Below are positions 23,103 to 35,209 of a stretch of 64,000 bases of DNA, in pieces. The notes beneath the pieces were generated by a model, which saw nothing but the letters and a program-made list of their open reading frames with translations, was not told the DNA's origin and searched no databases. Positions within the stretch are counted from its first letter, which is position 1; the number at the start of each line of letters is the position of its first letter. Source of the DNA: Gnetum montanum (lineage: Eukaryota; Streptophyta; Gnetopsida; Gnetales; Gnetaceae). The translations under genes and the position numbers were made by a program. The stretch spans positions 703,942 through 767,941 of the forward strand of contig MNCI01004078.1 in the NCBI GenBank assembly GCA_015680685.1, written 5' to 3'.

Positions 23103-23450
23103 GATAGAAATGATCTCAAAGGTAATATTTATAAATATTTATAAGAAGATATGAAAGATCAACAATATTCAAAGGTAAACAAACAAGGATTACTAAAATC
23201 TTACTAGAAATGAATTCAAGATATTCAAACCCTAGCAACTTCAAGAATTAAAATGGGTGTTACAATCCAAAATTATTTTTCAATACTCTTATTTATTGAT
23301 TAAATTGATGATCAAAGAAGTTCTCAAAACCTTAATAGGTATGATAAATAACAATAATGAAAATTATAAACCAAAATAAATATATTAATTAATTCCTTAT
23401 GTTTGAGATGAGGATTATTCACTTGAATTGAATTGTATTCATAACCAATA

Positions 23451-23461
23451 CTATGATACCA
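23451..23461 (-). promoter_or_regulatory. Primer binding site, initiator tRNA-Met type
   Basis: On the minus strand TGGTATCATAG starts six bases after the LTR end and matches the common plant TGGTATCAGAGC site with small changes. It marks the 5' LTR of element V as the sequence to the right. Confidence 0.65.
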
Positions 23462-23467
23462 ATCTAA

Positions 23468-24340
23468 TGAGAAGCTTCCTTGGATTCCAGAATTCAATCT
23501 CACATAAAGTGAAAAGATCCATAACAAATCACTACTAAATAAGAAAAAGAAAAGAGAAATTTATTCTTGCTCAAAGGAAATGAATAGAATGTACAAATTT
23601 AAGTAAATCACTCTCAAGGATAAATAACTAATCAATCAAATCCTCATACCACTTTCACAATACAAGGATGATCTCATACTCCAATGCTCAAGAAAAATGC
23701 TCTCACTCTCTATCAAGCTTACTCTTTGCTAAATGATCTTAGGATTTTTATAAATGTCACTCATATACCTTTCTTAAGGTCACCTTATTCTTTTATAGCT
23801 TTAGGAATGACTCTTAGCATTCCTTGACTATTGATCTTTTCTTCTAAATTTGCATAGTTTTCAAAAAATTAAATTTTCCTATACTGCAAGTGACTATGGC
23901 TTGTAGGTCCTCACAATTGTCAAACTACGACTAGACTACAACTCATACCTTGTCGTAGTAGTAACTTCAAATATTTCTACCATTGTTTCTCTACCAATTG
24001 TGATCTACTGCAACTCACATTCTTTAGACTACAACTCACTACAATTCAGAATGGCTTACACCTCATTACCCAACAAAGAAAACATATCAAATAGATAAAT
24101 ATATAAATTGTGGGAAACTATAACTTGTATTTATTCAAAGGTATATTGTGGTTAACTATGACTCATAGTGAATTTGTAGTTGCATGTCCAACTATGGAAA
24201 AATACATAAACAACTCCAAAAAGACTCAAAATCATAATTACAAAAATCCTATTTCTCCTATGACATGTGGAGGATGAGAATTACCTTAGAGAGTAAATTG
24301 ATGTCTTCATCAAAGGTTTCATTTGTACTTGTTAAAAATT
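23468..24340 (-). repeat. 5' LTR of element V (right border approximate)
   Basis: Left end TGAGAAGCTTCC lies next to the primer site. The first 250 bp matches 21367-21620. U3 sequence continues right, with short repeats of the type 'ctacaactca' (about 23920-24040). No clear right end or TSD was found; the 3' LTR is not in the window. Confidence 0.5.
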
Positions 24341-25470
24341 ACCATTATCTTTCTTTTCTAAGAATTGTTGTTTCTTTTCTTCACAAACAACTTTTTAATT
24401 AAGAAGAAAGAAAATTTCACCAACATAACTTTTAAGATGACAATACCTCCAACATCCTTGCAAATTATTGTATGTAATTTTCTAGGAAAAGCATGGATTA
24501 CTTGCCTTGAGTTTTAATTTTTTTCCTCTACTATAAATCAATCTTTATAAAATAACATTTGTGTTGTACACCATTTAGTAATGGTTTTTTACCCTATTTT
24601 GAGGAGTATACCAATGTTGCTAATAATTTTACTTTCAACACTTAGAAAAAATAGAGGAATATTTTCTAATTCAATACAATAATGAATTTTAGAATAATTA
24701 GAAGAATTGGGATCAAAATTTACTTTTTATTCCTAAGAAATAAAAGTATTGCACTGATTCATACAAACTTTAAGATCTAAAAATTTCTTAACCATTTCAA
24801 AATTGGCTAGTTTAACAAGAAAAAAAGATTAAGAAAAATAACAAGCATGCAAAACAATAATTTCATAGCATTCAAAGATAGCTTGAATAACTAGTATAAA
24901 ATTCTTATTTGAATAAATAAATCCAATAATCTATAGAAAGATAATAGATCATAGGGGGTGTTGTACCTAAAAGGACTAAATAATAATTGGAAAATTCAAA
25001 GCACATTAGACCATCAACATAGAGAATAGTGTCTAAAGAAAAATCCCAATGGTTTTGGAGATGTCTTTTTAGGTTTTCATTCTTATAATAAATCTTGAAA
25101 AACCTCTTATTTATGATAAAATCACTTCTTTCCCTTGTTTAGAAGTACCCTCATGAGTTTTCACTTCTTTTAAAAGGATTTCTTGTAAAGAAGAGAAGAC
25201 TACCCTCTCTAAAGAAAAATGAAAGCAAGAATCAGAAATAAAAAAATAAATTGCAACATCAGTTAATAGTTTTCTCAACTTGAGCCCTTAAACAAAAGTA
25301 ATTAATAACATTGAAAATGAATTATTTATTCAACTTTTACTAGAAGCTTTTCTGCTTGAAGCTATAATTGAAAAGCAACATTTTTGAGAATCTAATATTT
25401 AACTTCTAAAGAGAGATCATAGTTCTAAACTTTCTATTGAAAAATAACTACATATGAAAGCTTCTAAATA
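24341..25470. other. AT-rich region, nothing firmly recognised
   Basis: No complete frame or repeat partner. It may include the 3' end of the LINE-like remnant that begins at 25651 on the minus strand. Confidence 0.35.
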
Positions 25471-25656
25471 GAACAGTAAATAAGTAATTGAAGACACCTC
25501 CAAATATAAATAAAGAAAATAGAAAAAATAGGTTTCTTATCAAGAATGATATGATTGATGCTTGATTCAAAGTTGCAAATTCTAGATGATCATTACCAAG
25601 CATATTATGCAATTGGACAATAAAAAAAACTTGTGAAAAAGACTCTTCATATTCAC

Positions 25657-26747
25657 TGATGAGACGTGATTCGCATAGGCCGCGATATCGCATCGTCCCC
25701 TGCGATATCGCATACGCGATATCGCGGTCTGCCGCCATATCTATAAATAAGAGGCGGCTCTCCCTTGTTTTCCCATCCTAAGTTAGAAGTAGGGAAACTC
25801 TGGTAGTTTGATCACTCCAAAGATAGAATATTTTCCATGTGCCCGCAGTAGAAGTCCTAAAGTGAACGGATCTTTATTAGAGCAACATTGTACCTGAACA
25901 CAAGTTGTGTACGCCAATAAAGACGAACTTCCTAGATAAACCTTGCAGTGCATGGAATAGGATTTTATTTATTGTTTTCTCTCTCACCCTTAAACTCCTA
26001 GAATGCGGTATGAGTATGACTTGATTATGCGCATCTAAGGATGTGTACAGATAGTCAAGGAATTGGCTGCTCATCGCAACGTGGTATGAGTACGGCTTGA
26101 TTACGAGCATCTAAGGATGTGTACGGATAGTCAAGGAATCGGCTGCTCATCGCAACGTGGTATGAGTACGACTTGATTACGAGCATCTAGTGTGACTACT
26201 TGGTAACCCAGTGGCGTATTCAGGATCTGCGCTTGGTAATCCCAGTGGTAGTCATGCACCAAGATGTGTACGGTTAGTCAGGGAATCGGCTACTCATCGC
26301 ACTTAGGCTAGATTAGATTCTCTCAACCATTTCCTCCTAGTTAAGTGCCTTAGTACGACCACTTCAAGCACGTGCGTTACGCGTGGTGATCCCAGCAACG
26401 ATTAGCATTTGGTAGCCACGGTTGCATCGGTTCAGGGTATGTACGGTAAGTGGGAACGGATGCTGAAGCTAGGTTAATTTAGACTTAGTCATTAGTTAGA
26501 GTTAGTTAGTTTCTCAACCCTTCACCTCGATAACATAGGAGAAAAACATAAAAACTATAAAAATAATATACCTCGGACTTACTTAACCATACACCATGAC
26601 AACTACAAGTAAGTCTGGAAGACAATGAATGATTAACCCCAAGTGTTCCATGGGGCGTGTAGGCACTTAGTCTGCGGAGTTCGACTGAATTGCGCGTGCT
26701 ATGCTCGTTTCGTATGGTTGAGTGTAGGGGTACCTCGCCACTCATCA
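25657..26747 (+). mobile_element. Solo LTR of the Athila-like family
   Basis: 1091 bp, begins TGATGAG and ends CTCATCA, flanked by a perfect TSD, TTCAC (25652-25656 and 26748-26752). No internal sequence: the product of LTR-LTR recombination. U3 palindromes (GCGATATCGC type, 25680-25727) stand just upstream of the TATA box (TATAAATA, 25742-25749). It is the longest LTR of the family here, because of an internal 76-bp tandem repeat. It lies in a LINE-like remnant. Confidence 0.95.
26007..26191 (+). repeat. 76-bp tandem repeat inside the solo LTR
   Basis: Two full units (26007-26082 and 26083-26158) and a third partial copy (26159 to about 26191), very similar to each other. Each unit includes 'ggatagtcaaggaat' and 'ggctgctcatcgcaac'. 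A related partial duplication can be seen in the LTR at 1-583. Confidence 0.9.
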
Positions 26748-27742
26748 TTCACAAAGAGGACATTAAGGAGAAAAAATTCTCCTATATTGAAGATGAGTAG
26801 TAATAGGAAGATCTTGATATATAAGACATCATATAGAAGTTTAAATTTTTAGAGAAGTAGGAACTTTCCAAATATCTCTTATTTTTCACATCTTAAACTA
26901 TAGTGGTAATTGCATTTCCTAGGACTTATTAAATTTATTTTCAATAAAATTATTTTTGGTAATGATACCATATACAACTTTAGAGTTAAAAGAGAAAATA
27001 TATTTTACATCCTTCCAGAATTTTTTTGGAAAAGCTTAATATAAAATATTATTAACTTTAAATAAATTATCAAGATTAGCAATCATTTTTTAAAAAAGAT
27101 GTTATTCTCATTCTATTCAAACCATAAAGGCTAGAAGCTTGTTTTCATATAATCCATGTTGGAAATAGTATGAGATGTATCTTCATGTGGATCAACAATG
27201 TTGCTTTCAATTTCATGGTTCTTGTCATGTTTTATATTTTGATTCATGTATTTTTTTTTTAGTTTTAAAGTTGGGAGTCATAAGGAGTCATTAGAAGTTA
27301 GTGTTTAATTTTCAAATTTTGAAGTGTATGTTTTAATTTCATTCTAATGTATGTAAAAACTTCATTTTTGTAATGGACCATTAATCCCACATGTAATTCT
27401 CATCAAAGTAAGACATCCTTGAAAACTATATGAAGGATTCATCTCCTTCATTGTAAACTTTATGAGTACCTTGAATCATTTGAAAGGTGAATAGAAGAAA
27501 GAAGTATGCTAATAGTTCATTAAGCTCTTTTTGTGTAGTTTTTTCTTTCTCACATACTTGCAATATGAATTTCTCATAATGGTTTGAGATCTCACAATTC
27601 TCTCATCCATTCTCACCATGTTTTCTCATGTTCTCACAAACTGAATGCTCACATTATTAAGAGTTCTCATAAATTTAAAATTATCACATTTTTACAATTT
27701 TATTCATAAGTTTTAGCTTATTATTCTCTCAATTTTCACAAG

Positions 27743-28651
27743 TGATGAGTGGCGAGGTACCCCTACACTCAACCATATGAATACGAGCGTTACACGCATG
27801 ATTCGGTCGAACTTCGCAGAAATACTAGTTGTGGCATCTAGATAGTTAACCTTAGGTTGCAGTTCGCTATCTTCCCACCTGGACTAGTATTAGCTTTGTC
27901 ACGTATGGTTTAGTCTAGAGTGAGGTGTATGATGTGATTTCTAAACTAATGCTACTCTTGGGGACAATGGAAAGTAATATTGACTAAGCTAAGAGAGAAA
28001 GGATGAGAGAGAATCTAAACTAGCCGAAGTGTGATGAACATCCGTTCCTTGATTATCTGTATAAATCTTGGACTTTGTGCACGACTACCACTGGGATTAC
28101 CAAGTGCAAATCCTAGGTACGCTATTGGGTTACCAAGTAGTCACACTTAAATGCTCATAATCAAGTCGTATTCATTCAGCGTTTAACAGGAGTTTAAGGG
28201 TGAGAGAGGTTAACTAGGAAAGCAATAAAAAAAAGTAATTAAATTATTAAACTAAGTGAATGCTGCAATGATGAAGTAATCTTGATCTTCATTTCCAATC
28301 ATGTGCATGTCCAAGTACGTCACACTCGAATAAGGATATCGTACAATTACAATCACCACACTGCGGGCATACACTGAGAGGAAAAGGGGTTGAGAGAAAG
28401 AAATTAAACACTAAAACTAAGAACTACTTGAAAAACTAACTCCTAGAACAAGGAAAGCTACCTCTTATTTATAGAAATTGAGGCAGGACGTGATATCGCG
28501 AATGGGATATCGTGTACGCAATATTGCAGCTGATGCAATGTTGCTGATGTGATATCATGGTTGCGATATCAGGGGTCCGATAACTAGGCTTGATAGACCA
28601 TATCTTATATCAGGGCTCCAATAACTAGGCCTGATAGACCATGACTCATCA
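27743..28651 (-). repeat. 3' LTR of element VI
   Basis: Ends with TGATGAG/CTCATCA inverted termini. TATA box (TATTTATA on +) at 28466-28473. Palindromic GATATC/AATATT units at about 28490-28575. Confidence 0.93.
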
Positions 28652-30629
28652 TACCCCCACGACTAAATAACAACTCGTCCTCGAGTCAAAGAAAGCGAGG
28701 AACAAGTTTAATTGATTACACAGTGGATAGGTATGGGATTATTGACTGACTAGGAATTTATTTATGCTGTAGTGGAGAATTAAACAAAATTTGGACACAG
28801 ACACAAAAGACAAAACTTGTGAAACTCATGGGGTTCCCGGTAGTGGTGGCTCCTCTATGGGTGCCTCTCCTTTGTCCTACACAATCAAGATTCTGAGATT
28901 GATACCATTGAAGAAGCACTTGACATTTCTCCTCTTCTATCCAAGGGTTATGAGCCATCGATGTTGATGTTCCAATGTTTGATGGAGTTGATACTTTCCA
29001 TGAACATGGAAATTGCAGGAACACTTGATTGGCATTGACATGTCATGCCATAAATATCCATCATTCCTCTTCATAGGCTTGGGCCCTAACCTCTCCACCT
29101 TTTGCTTGGATAGATTATGCAGTAACAAGGGTTCCATGATGGATGCTGAGTGAATGTGCCTCCTGCTCTGCATGTTCTACATAAAGTCTTTGGCCTCTAC
29201 CTCCCCTTGGTTGTTCGGTTGCACCTTGAGAAGGTCCTCCTTGTTGTCTACTTTTAAGGGTCATCTATAATCACACAAAGATCAATTGTTAGTAAGGTTA
29301 TTAAAAACAAAATTTAATGATTTCATACCTTACTCATTGCCTTTAATAAATGTTGAATTCTTTGCTTAGTGTGATTTTAGAGTTAGAAATTTTTTTTTCA
29401 AGGAAGTTGTCCTAAAAGTTTAATATCGGACCTGGTGACATATAAAAGGACCTGGTTTTGCGGAACGTTTGATAAAATGATAACAAAGAAAAGAATAGAT
29501 TTGGCAATAAAGTACTTAGAGGGTATAAGATGATGTGGTGGTATGCAACAAGTACAAATTGCAAAACTCATGCAAGTGGTTCCTCCCCAAAGTAGGTTCC
29601 AACCTATAATGCCCTTGTGTAACCATGCCTTAAAATGTCCGTAGGTACTAGAAGGGTTAAATGTAATCCATACCAGTTTCATAAAACACACACATGTAGA
29701 TACCACCGAAATGAGGTAAGAATTCTATGCTATACGAGACATGAGCCACAATTACATGAACCGTGAGATGAGACAGACTATATAAGGGATTGTAGAGATT
29801 GGGACATGAGGTAACTAACCCAGGGCACAATGAATCCTACATGTAAAGCATGATTAATGTGTCATTAACCCATCATTCCAAGATCAGGACGAAGTCCATT
29901 CCTCTAATCAGTGACACCGCATTGTTTCATCCCACGATGAGCGACTATGAGAGTACTAGAACAACAAGGCATATGATCACTTGGCATATTGTTCAAGGGA
30001 GGAGTGGTTTTTTCTTTGTGGCACTTTGCTTTTTTTTTTTCTTTTTTTTTTCTCTTTTTTTTTGAATACTGAATCTAGAGAAGCCTCCAACCTTCAGGCA
30101 TGGGTGCATGTCTTTCCAGTGGGACCCCCTAGAATAGCATTGGATTTTTGAGTACCCTTTTGATTACTCTTACTCCCATTTTTGTTAAATCTACAAAGAT
30201 CTTAGTACAACCACATTGCATGAGAACTCTCACAGATGTCACCAAAGTGAATCTGCAAGTCCCCTTGATGTCACACCCTAATGATTCCCTCTTGGTCCAT
30301 CCTTCTTCATTCTGGGTACAATGAACACAAAATTAATTTTAAGTTTTAATGTTAAGAATGTCACTATACCCTCGAATAGAACCTCTTATTTGTAGAATGG
30401 ATGAGTGGCTCACTATCCAAATAATCAACCACTCGCGACTCGATAACATAGAACACACCTCAACCAACGAGCCACATGAGTTTTTTATTCATAGATGAGA
30501 TTACTTATAAAAATGTAAAAAGACAAAAAGACAAAAGATAAAACAAGAAAATTGAAAAAATGAAAAACTAGAAAAAAAAAGTTGTTAAATTAAAGAAATT
30601 GAAAAATATTTATTAACCCTGCTTGTTAT
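28652..30629 (-). other. 3' noncoding region of element VI with conserved blocks
   Basis: No frame is recognised. It holds the pre-PPT motif (GGTATGGGATTA on +, 28728-28739), the CTTTGGGGAGGA-type block (29578-29624), a T-rich run (30029-30063; A-rich on the element strand) and the CATGGGTGCATGTCTT block (30081-30118). Order and strand match elements I, II and III. Confidence 0.75.
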
Positions 30630-32603
30630 CTAGAATGGGGGATATCCCCCATAACTAAATGGTTGAGAATGGCAAGGATTAATAAATGAAAGATGAGGAT
30701 CCTTGCATGTTGAAAATATTGAAACTTGGTCATACTTACCCCATCGGGGTTCACAAACCTGATTATAGTAAGCATAGTGGGGCAATTTATACGATGTAGT
30801 TCCCAGATAACGAGTTGACCCACTATGATATTTGGGACCGTTAGATGGTATGCAAGGATCAGGATGTTGCCTTCCATGACTATGTTCATTGGGCTGTATG
30901 GTTGTTGGAGTGTTAGTTGGTGGCCATGATGAAGTGACATGAGGCTTTGGGTTCGAAGATAAGGGTGCACCACAGTGTTGGACTTGTGCTAAGTTGGAGG
31001 ATGCAGTGGCCTTGGAATTGTGTTGTCCCTTCCTAGGGTCGTTTCTAAAGAAGGGATGTCTTCGATGTTGACTGTTGTTGGAAACAGTAGCATAAGTAGC
31101 ATTCGTGGGTTGTTGTTGTGGTGCAGACATCTTAGGAACAGTTGGTGGCAATGTAAAAGGAGGGAAAGGATGAGAATGTTGAAAATTAGGAGGAGTGTAT
31201 GGTACATAAGGCGGTGGTTGTGTTGAGGACATGGGCTGATAGTATTGAGGATAATGATAATGCAATGAGATAGAGTATGTTGGCCTAGTTGGAGAAATAG
31301 GGTGTTGAACTAGATAGGCATTTGGATTCGGATGATATGAAGGGTGTCTCTAGTTTAGGGATGGCTTCCCCTATGATTGGGCTTGTTGTCACTGTGATCG
31401 AACACAGTATCTCTGTATGAACTCTGGGTGTAACATGCTTCCCCAATGCTCATATAAATGTAATAAGATTGGGCATTGGTCCTTAGGGTGATCATACAGG
31501 AAAATGTTGCATTCATATGTATGATTGGCAGTTGAGCTCTTATTTTCTTCATCCCTTCTTTCCGATTGTCTAATGATACTTTGTCTTGCTTCTCGGGTTG
31601 TCAAAACTCTATCTCCAATAATATCAATATAGTCTCCACACTTTTTATACGTCCATTCCAACATCTTATTGATCTTTGCCTCGAATTCCTCTAATGATTG
31701 TTGTATCGGCAAAGATGGTTCTTTCCCCTTGTGATAGGTTGATTTCTCCTTTTTATGATCATGGACCTTTGTTAGGTTGAGATTTTGGTCCCATTGATGT
31801 TTTTCAACACTCTCCCATCTAGCCATTTCTCCTTCTTCTTTTGCTACTCGCTTAATAAGCTCTTGGACTTGATGGATTCGTAGTTTGTATAGTTGACCTT
31901 GGGCATACATTCCTAGGGGTTCTCTTGTTTCATCACGAAGCCCATCAATGACATGATACATTAGCCTTTCCTCGGAGAATCCATGGCCTGGACAATTGTT
32001 TAACAGTGCATAATATCATTCTAAGGCCATGTCCAAGGGTTCATGTTTTTCTTGTTTCCACTCTTGGATTTGTTTCCTCAAGGCTGACACTCTTTCATAG
32101 GTTTGATATCTTTCGTTAAAGAGCTCTACCATTGTTGACCAACGTCGTATTGCATTTGGCTTTAACGATCTATACCATACTTTTGCTTGGCCAACGAGTG
32201 TCATAGGAAAGAGCTTAAGTTTTTGCCAAATGTTATCAATGTTGTTCCATGTACATGCATCATAGAAGGCTTGTAAATGTTGTTGCAAATCTAAGTCATA
32301 GCCTCCTGAAAAAGTAGGGAAGTTGTTTAAATCAAGCCTGGCTAGGGGACTCTCTTTACAATGCCTACGGGAGATTCGAATAGCCTCTTGTATTTGTGTT
32401 AAGCTTGTAGTGGCTAGTAGGGGTTCATCATCATCAAGTAAGTTATACTTTCATGTGTTGGGATGATGTTGCCTTCATTTATGTTTATAAGAAACCCCCA
32501 CCTTGGGTTGTGTACTCCAATCTTCATTATCATATAATTCGTTGGTTATCCAATGAATTTCCTCACTAAGTGTGGCATTATCGTAATCTTGTAGGAGAGG
32601 CAT
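30630..32603 (-). pseudogene. gag of element VI, nearly intact single frame
   Basis: One frame of 658 codons from ATG (32603-32601) to TAG (30632-30630), broken by about six nonsense codons, each explicable by C-to-T change. Order: N-terminal acidic segment ('EEIHWITNELYDNEDW'); capsid domain with 'FPTFSGGYDL', 'KVWYRSLKPNAIRRWS' and 'HVIDGLRDETREPLG' (about 32310-31860); a charged linker; a Cys/His stretch 'LYDHPKDQCPILLHL' (about 31490-31440); and a long Pro/Gln/Ser/His-rich tail ending 'GYPPF'. No protease follows in any frame. The start was chosen because the aligned region of element I begins at the same place. It would act as nucleocapsid protein in the cytoplasm. Confidence 0.85.
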
Positions 32604-32725
32604 GGTTGTGAAATTGTGTGTGAATTTATATGTGAGTTTTTATAATTATTTCTTTCTAAAAGATATATCGTGAATTCCTATACAACGCCCTTGTATCATA
32701 TAACTAATCTAGATAACTAGCACCG

Positions 32726-32743
32726 TCCCCAGTAACGGCGCCA
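32726..32743 (-). promoter_or_regulatory. Primer binding site, tRNA-Asp type
   Basis: Minus strand reads TGGCGCCGTTACTGGGGA, two mismatches from the complement of plant tRNA-Asp. It is the best preserved primer site of the family in this window and lies one base from the LTR end. Confidence 0.9.
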
Positions 32744-32744
32744 A

Positions 32745-33655
32745 TGATGAGTGGCGAGGTACCCCTACACTCAACCATACGAATACAAGCGTTACATGCA
32801 TGATTCGGTCGAACTTCGCAGATGGACTAGTTGTGGCATCTAGATAGTTAACCTTAGGTCGTAGTTCACTAGCTTCCCACTTGGACTAGTATTAGCTTTG
32901 TCACATATGGTTTAGTCTAGAGTGAGGTGTATGATGTGATTTCTAACCTAATGCTACTCCTGGGGACAATGGAAAGTAATATTGACTAAGCTAAGAGAGA
33001 AAGGGTGAGAGAGAATCTAAACTAGCCTAAGTGTGATGAGCATTCGTTCCTTGATTATCCGTCAAAATCTTGGACTTCATGCATGACTACCATTGGGATT
33101 ACCAAGTGCAGATCCTAGGTATGCTATTGGGTTACCAAGTAGTCACACTTAAAATGCTTGTAATCAAGTCGTACTCATTCCGCATTTAACAGGAGTTTAA
33201 GGGTGAGAGAGATTAACTAGGAAAGAAGTAAATAATAATTAATTAAATAATTAAACAAAGTGAATGCTGCAATGATGAAGTAATCTCGATCTTTATTTCT
33301 AGTCATGTGTGTGTCCAAGTATGTCACACTCGAATAAGGATGTCGTACAATTACAATCACCACACTACGGGCATACACTAAGAGGAAAAGGGGTTGAGAG
33401 AAAGAAATTAAACACTAAAACTAAGAATTACTTGAAAAACTAACTCCTAGAACAAGGAAAGCTGCCTCTTATTTATAGAAATTGAGGCAGGACACGATAT
33501 CGCGTACGCAATATCGCGTATGCGATATCGTGGCTGATGTGATATCACTGATGTGATATCGTGGCTGCAATATCGAGGGTCTGATAACTGGGCCTGACAA
33601 ACCATATCTTGTATCAGGGCTCCGATAACAGGGCCTGATAGACCATGACTCATCA
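32745..33655 (-). repeat. 5' LTR of element VI
   Basis: 911 bp, same termini as the 3' LTR. TATA box (TATTTATA on +) at 33470-33477 with palindromic units at about 33496-33575. Confidence 0.93.
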
Positions 33656-34499
33656 ACAAGCATTCTAGTCATAAATGTTATCTTATGTTTATCTTTGTTT
33701 TAGATGCATAACCTAAACAAGTTTGGTAATTTATGTCTATAATTATACCCCATATTTCATCAATTTCTTAGCTAGAAAGATTTACATGTCGATGATTTAT
33801 ATTTCTTAATCTTATATCAATGTTTTAAAGCTTATTTTTAAATGTTTTTGGGGCAATTCTTTAGGGTTTTTTTTATAATCTTCCATTTTCTCGCAATTTT
33901 AGAAGTATTTGAATTTTTAAAGCATAATTGTCATTAAAGATTAATAGATTGTATCTTATTACATACTTCTAAATCATCAAATTCCATATCTAAATTCTTT
34001 TAAGGGTTGAATCATTGTTAATTTCTCATTTTCTCATGATCTTTGAAGTATGTCCCATGAAATTATGTTAAAAGCTCTCCTAATTCTGGATGCATAAGTT
34101 AAATTGAATTTGAATTATTTTCTCTAGTCTATTATGATCTTATTCCTTAAAAAAAGATCATTTGACAATGATTTTCTCTTAGATTAAGCTTTTTATGATT
34201 GCTTGTATTTTACAACTCAGAGAATATCACTAGGAATTAAATCCAATTATTGAAATCAATATCGCTCTCAAGATATTACCATAGATTAATTCAATGTTAA
34301 GGATTGATATCGTTGGATAGTGAAAAATTAAATTAGTAGATGTTTCACTCATCACCATTGCCACAACAAAAAGCAATATAGTTGATTTTTATTTCTCTCA
34401 TCATCATCCAGGTAACTAGCATTAAAATATTTGTAGAAAAAAACACAAGACCTCCTCACTTGCTTATTGCTCTAGTGATATAAATCAATAAGAAGCTTT

Positions 34500-35010
34500 A
34501 GCATCTCATTTCTAGTCATACTAGGTGACACAAATCAATATCATCTAATTTCAAAAGTTTCAACTACCATTATGGTAAAATTCTTGAGGTAATTTCCTTA
34601 TTTGAATCAGTCTTCCACTACTAATCTCTGTTGATGGTACTAGAGGCATTTAACTTTATCTAGGCTTTGTCAATGAAAGTGCCAAGATATGAGTTTTGAA
34701 TCAATGCTTTTATTAAATTAGTCCCATGTTCTTATGGGTCTTCCTTTTCTCACTTTTTTTTCTTGAAGAATGCCAAGTCACAAAGTCTTTGCAACTTCAC
34801 CCAAGAATTGGGAAGCATTATAGGCTTATTTTTCCTTATAATGCTCACACATTTCTAAGAACGTTTCCATTGCAAAGAGAAAAACCTTAATAACTATACC
34901 ATCTTTATTACCTACATATATTTTTACCTTCTATGCTCAAAAATTGAGAATCAACTAGTTCAATCCCAATGTCAAAGCCCTTGCTTGCATGACCAATTAA
35001 TTTTTCAAGT
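34500..35010 (-). pseudogene. Gypsy gag remnant
   Basis: Minus-strand translation shows 'FAMETFLEMCEHY', 'YNASQFLGEVAKTL' and 'RPIRTWD', spaced like a chromovirus-type capsid domain. Short, with stops and frameshifts. It is the sequence into which the Tekay element inserted (TSD TTAAC at 35205-35209). No LTR can be tied to it. Confidence 0.5.
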
Positions 35011-35209
35011 TTTTAATTTTATTTTATTGGTTCTCAACTAGTTATGATTGGATATCTACCAATGCTTGTTAGTTTTCTAGCAATACTTTTAACTATTATT
35101 CTTCAACCCAAAGCTTTGAATAACAAGCTAGAGATCATTAATAACATCCTTGCGATGCTTCGCATGGTTACTTAGCACAGCAAGTTTGTGTTTTATGCTA
35201 GAGCTTAAC

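Larger units (their letters stand above)
25471..27156 (-). pseudogene. LINE-like remnant with zf-RVT-type end, split by a solo LTR
   Basis: Minus-strand reading of 26880-26753 gives 'IWKVPTSLKI ... LPITTHLQYRR ... CPLC', the usual order W, P-K-I, LPT, L-x-x-R, CPLC of the zinc-binding domain (zf-RVT) at the end of plant L1-type RTs. After the solo LTR (25657-26747) the frame resumes at 25651 with 'EYEESFSQVF', where the domain's 'E-E-S-x-x-H-L-F' stretch would be expected. Upstream, 27156-26880 holds a plausible but unassigned RT tail ('FSFNSKVVYGI'). Several stops. Assignment is by pattern only. Confidence 0.5.
27743..33655 (-). mobile_element. Element VI: gag-only Athila-like retrotransposon
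   Basis: 5.9-kb element with perfect TSD ACAAG (27738-27742 and 33656-33660). LTRs are 27743-28651 (3') and 32745-33655 (5'). The tRNA-Asp primer site is at 32726-32743 and the polypurine tract TACCCCCAC (on +) at 28652-28660. The only coding sequence is a single gag frame (30630-32603). The 2-kb interval between gag and the 3' LTR contains the family's conserved noncoding blocks and no protease, RT or integrase. By hand the first about 430 bp of the two LTRs differ at about 29 sites, mostly transitions, so the copy is not recent. Confidence 0.93.
27157..34340 (+). mobile_element. Copia-type LTR split by element VI (solo or partial)
   Basis: Left part 27157-27742 starts TGTTGGAAATAG and matches the copia 3' LTR at 62928-63490. 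After element VI the match continues at 33661 ('atgtttatctttgttttagatgcataa') against 63500-63630. No copia coding sequence borders it. The right end is not defined (about 34.1-34.4 kb). The interruption carries TSD ACAAG, so the LTR is older than element VI. Confidence 0.75.

Noticed and set aside
26007-26191. Regular repeats suggestive of a CRISPR-like array
   Set aside because: Units are contiguous without spacers, inside an LTR with TSD; a plain tandem repeat.
34406-34410. ATCCA as right TSD of the split copia LTR starting at 27157
   Set aside because: It matches the five bases before 27157 (ATCCA), but the preceding sequence does not end in CA and the LTR end cannot be fixed from the window.
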